Shown here in pieces: positions 53,828 through 56,586 of a stretch of 56,586 nt of DNA. Source of the stretch: CALCNS01 sp964425745 (GTDB taxonomy: Bacteria > Bacillota > JAAYKD01); assembly GCA_964425745.1 (NCBI GenBank), contig CAYRNW010000017.1, positions 1 to 56,586 of the forward strand. The letters are read 5' to 3'. Position numbers and translations under genes: made by a program. Numbering within the stretch: position 1 is the stretch's first letter; every line of letters starts with the position of its first letter. The notes beneath the pieces are model-generated. The model was given only the letters and a program-made list of their open reading frames with translations. It was not told the DNA's origin and searched no databases.

Positions 53828-54316
53828 ATGATCTACGAATCGAAACTTTTAACACCGATTGGTGAGTTATTACTGCAAAGCGACGAAGAGGCCCTCATCG
53901 GTGTTTATTTCCCCGGCGAAACCTCTACCACTCCTTTTTTACCTGCTAAGTTACTCCCCGATTCGCAACTTCCTCAAGTTTTGCAACAAACCAAGCGAGA
54001 GTTACAGGGATACTTTGCGGGGACAATCAAAGAATTTTCGGTACCCCTCACCTACCATGGCACGAAGTTTCAAATGCAGGCATGGGAAGCGCTGCGAAAG
54101 ATTCCCTTTGGAGAGGTGCGAACCTACCAGCAGCAAGCAACCTTAATTGGAAATCCTAAGGCCTTACGAGCGGTGGGAGGAGCGAACCACGCAAACCGGA
54201 TCAGTATCATTATTCCCTGCCACCGAGTGATTGGTAAAAACGGCAAACTGGTGGGTTTTGGCGGCGGACTCTGGCGCAAAGAATGGCTTTTGCAGCATGA
54301 AATGAAGTATAGGTAA
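53828..54316 (+). CDS. ogt: Methylated-DNA-protein cysteine methyltransferase
   Basis: This 162-aa repair protein moves alkyl groups from O6-guanine to its own cysteine. It has the acceptor motif IIPCHRVIG (C131), the helix-turn-helix region FGEVRTYQQQA, and the arginine finger PKALRAVGGAN. It is a single-domain Ogt type, without an Ada regulatory part. The start has AGAGGTGG at seven bases; the gene is divergent from ggt. Confidence 0.97.
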   Translation: MIYESKLLTPIGELLLQSDEEALIGVYFPGETSTTPFLPAKLLPDSQLPQVLQQTKRELQGYFAGTIKEFSVPLTYHGTKFQMQAWEALRKIPFGEVRTYQQQATLIGNPKALRAVGGANHANRISIIIPCHRVIGKNGKLVGFGGGLWRKEWLLQHEMKYR

Positions 54317-54327
54317 AATAAATAGAG

Positions 54328-54370
54328 CGAACCCTCTGCATTTTGCAAAATGTGGAGGGTTCGTCTTATT
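54328..54370 (+). terminator. ogt terminator
   Basis: The stem CGAACCCTC (54328-54336) pairs with GAGGGTTCG (54355-54363), with an inner CATTTT/AAAATG, followed by TCTTATTTTGG. Confidence 0.8.
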
Positions 54371-54378
54371 TTGGAATT

Positions 54379-54622
54379 CTACTTCGACGTAACAATGAAT
54401 ATTTCGTGTATATCGGCTTCAGAAAACGGATTGAATCCTTCAATGGTGAAATGGACTTTAACTGCATTCATGATCAGAATATGACGAATCTTTCCGGTTG
54501 GCTTTGAATTCCAAGGTTACTTCATGAGAGGATCTCTAACAACCCGAAAGCAATATGATGGCAAACAGAAGCAGAGCGAATAAGATTTTCACATGTCGCT
54601 TGTCACGTTGTTCACTCCTCAT
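54379..54622 (-). pseudogene. Decayed small lipoprotein gene (or micro-lipopeptide)
   Basis: From ATG 54622 the frame gives a 28-residue lipoprotein signal peptide ending LLSGC, then TAG at 54536-54538. Reading through gives RSSHEVTLEFKANRKDSS and another stop, while a different frame continues as HFTIEGFNPFSEADIHEIFI to a stop at 54379-54381. One nonsense codon and one frameshift in a short lipoprotein gene explain this best. No ribosome site suits the ATG; GAGGAG (about 54612-54620) overlaps the first codons. This fills most of the 54317-54645 gap. Confidence 0.55.
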
Positions 54623-54645
54623 AAACATAGAACGACTAAATTAGT

Positions 54646-55704
54646 TTATTTATTTGTAAAATATGAGGGAACGTATATCTGAGGAACATAAGTACCGTCA
54701 ATTTTATCAAGTTCTGTATTTTCGTTGTCAAAAAAAATCGTATTATCCTTACTGCACAAAATGCCACCCATAAATTCACCTTTATTGCTATAAATAACTG
54801 CGTAGGCCCCTGATAAAGAGTTTAGTGCGGGGAAAGTTGCTATGTAATATCCATCTTGGTACCCAACATCTCTGAAAAATGAATAGTATTCTCTGTGCGC
54901 GTCAAGGTAAGGCATATCGGATGTCACATTTTTTTCTTCGAGTATGCATTCAACACTACTGTCATATGGCGAAATCTCAAAAATCTTTGTTGTTTCATTG
55001 TATAAGAACGAACCTAGTGCTGGATTGGCTAATGTATTAGTATGGTTAGACATATAATTTGGGCACCGAATTTTTGATATGTCGTATTCTTCCCATATTG
55101 TCGGATATTCATACATTTTTTCCAACAATAACGACCCATCGTTTTCAGCGTATAAAAGTGTAATCATTTCCGTATCAATTAACGAGGCTGAACTCATACA
55201 CAAAATTGCAATTTTTCCATCTTTATCAACGAAGAAACAGGCCGGTACCATTTTTGTATTTTCATGTATGAGCGTGGTATTGCCGCATATGCTCTCATTA
55301 TTTTCATAAATTTGAAACGAATAGTTTTCATTGTTAAATTGAAGAGTATAATCTTCAAAGTAAAGAATATCATCGTCTTCTGAAATTTGTATATTATCGT
55401 ATTTAGTGTTTATTGGAGAATCACGAAGAATCAGCACGTTTGAGGACATGTATTGGGGAAATATCCTACTATTTCTCAAACTAGAACTGTCTGCAATTTC
55501 ATATAAAGGCTCCGCATCTACAGAAATGCTATGCTTAATAAGATCAATGTCTAACTCAAAAGCACTAATATTCTCGTCATCCGCCTTGAACATGATCAAT
55601 TTTTGAAGTTGTGAGGCCTGCGTGGTTACTGGAATTCTTGGTGAACAACCTCCAGCGTATAGTGCCATGATTAAAGCCAGAAGAAATAGAAATATTCTCT
55701 TCAA
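54646..55704 (-). CDS. Orphan lipoprotein, unknown function
   Basis: This 352-aa protein has a lipoprotein signal peptide (MKRIFLFLLALIMALYAGGC, Cys 20) and an Asn/Asp/Tyr-rich, beta-strand-like body (ILYFEDYTLQFNNENYSFQ; IAILCMSSASLI). I recognise no domain. The start is TTG 55704, seven bases after AAAGGAG; TTG 55725 overlaps that site. It is visibly richer in A+T than the shikimate or GDH genes, which points to an accessory or transferred gene. Confidence 0.75.
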   Translation of the reverse strand: MKRIFLFLLALIMALYAGGCSPRIPVTTQASQLQKLIMFKADDENISAFELDIDLIKHSISVDAEPLYEIADSSSLRNSRIFPQYMSSNVLILRDSPINTKYDNIQISEDDDILYFEDYTLQFNNENYSFQIYENNESICGNTTLIHENTKMVPACFFVDKDGKIAILCMSSASLIDTEMITLLYAENDGSLLLEKMYEYPTIWEEYDISKIRCPNYMSNHTNTLANPALGSFLYNETTKIFEISPYDSSVECILEEKNVTSDMPYLDAHREYYSFFRDVGYQDGYYIATFPALNSLSGAYAVIYSNKGEFMGGILCSKDNTIFFDNENTELDKIDGTYVPQIYVPSYFTNK

Positions 55705-55732
55705 TGTAGTGCTCCTTTCTATCAAAATACAG

Positions 55733-55768
55733 GACTTCAGTCCCTGCTCTTTGCAAAAGACTGAAGTC
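55733..55768 (-). terminator. Terminator-like hairpin after the amidase gene
   Basis: The stem GACTTCAGTC (55733-55742) pairs with GACTGAAGTC (55759-55768). The minus-strand T-run is weak (CTGTATTTTG). It lies between the amidase gene and the lipoprotein gene. Confidence 0.6.
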
Positions 55769-55790
55769 TTGCTTTGCTTCGCGGATGTTT

Positions 55791-56586
55791 TTACGTGGTC
55801 TTTATGGTGTAGTAAACATAAGTAGCACTATCATAAAAAACAGTATTATGATCATCGTTGGTATGAGCTGTATACCTATGTGTAACAGTGTCATTCAGAG
55901 TAATCAAAGCCACATGACCTTCGCTCGCCCAAAGAAGGACATTTCCCGCATTTGCTGCTGCAAATGTTGATGTATCCCAATAACCTTCACCGGTCATATA
56001 GTCTACAAGACCGGGAACATACGTCCATGACCAACCATTGTCGCCGTCTAAAAATCTTTCCCATTTCCCATCATCGACGGGGATGCCCCCTTTTGCCATG
56101 CACTGAGAGACAAAATCACAGCAATCATCGTGCTTTAGGTTGGAGATATATGGGTATTCATCATTGTTCCACTGAGTCCTGTCTTGGTGAATGGGGCATG
56201 TTGGACCATCATCGTAACAAGAGGTTACGTTTTCTCCTGTCCATTCCCAAGCATAATCACGCGAAGCAACTCTGTCATATGAGCTGTACCCCTTAATAGA
56301 ATAAGTACTACTCTCATAATCAGCCGCGACCACATCTACTAATGATTTCCCCGCTTGATACATCTGGTCTGAATCGAGATCAAGAACTTCAATAGGATAC
56401 AGCGTGGTATCCATCCCATCCTGGTAATACATGATTAGGTCTGCACCCTTACTTGAATCGCTTACTGAAATCACTAAGTCAAGCGACAAGTTTGTATACT
56501 CATCGGAAAAATCAATTTCATCGACATAATGATCTGGAGTTGTCAATATTAGTTCAGTCGTAAATTCGAGATCGTAGCCCAAGGTA
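55791..56586 (-). CDS. Amidase-domain protein (5' end outside window)
   Basis: At least 263 residues are visible, and the frame stays open to the window edge; the TTG at 56582 has no support as a start. The C-terminal 165 residues resemble the putative amidase domain (Amidase_6): SSYDRVASRDYAWEW, then catalytic-type HDDCCDFVSQCMAKGG, and a later histidine in SEGHVALITLND. The family is usually secreted and may cut peptidoglycan or peptides; a signal peptide cannot be seen here. The visible N-terminal part is beta-like. Confidence 0.75.
   Translation of the reverse strand, partial: TLGYDLEFTTELILTTPDHYVDEIDFSDEYTNLSLDLVISVSDSSKGADLIMYYQDGMDTTLYPIEVLDLDSDQMYQAGKSLVDVVAADYESSTYSIKGYSSYDRVASRDYAWEWTGENVTSCYDDGPTCPIHQDRTQWNNDEYPYISNLKHDDCCDFVSQCMAKGGIPVDDGKWERFLDGDNGWSWTYVPGLVDYMTGEGYWDTSTFAAANAGNVLLWASEGHVALITLNDTVTHRYTAHTNDDHNTVFYDSATYVYYTIKTT

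Noticed and set aside
1..56586. CRISPR arrays, tRNA, rRNA, prophage or IS transposase genes
   Set aside because: Looked on both strands; none recognised. The repeats found are two dispersed copies, not an array.

Overview
The window reads as chromosomal DNA from a Bacillota (Firmicutes) bacterium, most likely a Clostridia-type anaerobe. The grounds are strong AGGAGG-type ribosome sites, many TTG and GTG starts, an SLH-anchored surface protein, and two conserved Gram-positive gene orders: ywlC-ywlE-rpiB-ywlG-glyA, and rpmE-(DUF1385)-prfA-prmC with glpX and a small transaldolase next door. Nothing in the sequence fixes the genus. I see no rRNA, tRNA, CRISPR array, prophage or intact insertion sequence. 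Most genes lie on the minus strand.

Layout. (a) 1-10.3 kb, cell surface and signalling: a membrane-anchored beta-lactamase-fold protein; a minus-strand operon of a mini LemA-like protein, a 52-aa zinc ribbon and a 2095-aa SLH/PLAT surface protein; and a divergent LytTR/GHKL two-component system whose promoter carries a 9-12-9 bp direct repeat. (b) 10.3-18.3 kb: an operon of a helical (HEPN-like) CBS protein, a PAS-GGDEF cyclase, a B3/4-domain protein and an AlkZ-related protein; then a MacB/FtsX-type ABC exporter bracketed by two nearly identical 80-bp repeats; then an MFS transporter. (c) 18.4-33.8 kb, core metabolism and translation: gdhA, an epimerase/lipoprotein pair, and a long minus-strand run rpmE-DUF1385-prfA-prmC-nagA-ywlC-ywlE-[rpiB-ywlG fusion]-glyA-phosphatase, preceded by fsa-glpX-radical SAM. 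(d) 33.8-39.1 kb: two tandem cytosolic M14 carboxypeptidase paralogues divergent from a RocB-like M20 peptidase. (e) 39.1-51.3 kb: a tightly overlapping shikimate operon aroF-aroB-aroA-aroC-[chorismate mutase-AroE-AroK]-[AroQ-GNAT], followed on the same strand by a nucleotidyltransferase-like gene, secA, prfB (with its programmed +1 frameshift) and a membrane-anchored protein. (f) 51.4-56.6 kb: a LUD protein, a gamma-glutamyltransferase, an O6-alkylguanine repair protein, and an A+T-richer end with a broken lipoprotein gene, an orphan lipoprotein and a partial amidase-domain protein.

How the genes work together. The shikimate block encodes every step from DAHP synthase to chorismate, plus chorismate mutase, and compresses several activities into fusions. 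The rpmE-glyA run couples translation termination (RF1 and its methylase), the Sua5-type t6A enzyme, protein-arginine phosphatase, pentose-phosphate isomerisation and one-carbon metabolism. GDH, the M14/M20 peptidases and gamma-glutamyltransferase fit an amino-acid and peptide-using lifestyle (inference). The parts most likely to hold something new are the surface operon with its LytTR switch, the HEPN-like/CBS/GGDEF operon, and the repeat-flanked ABC cassette.
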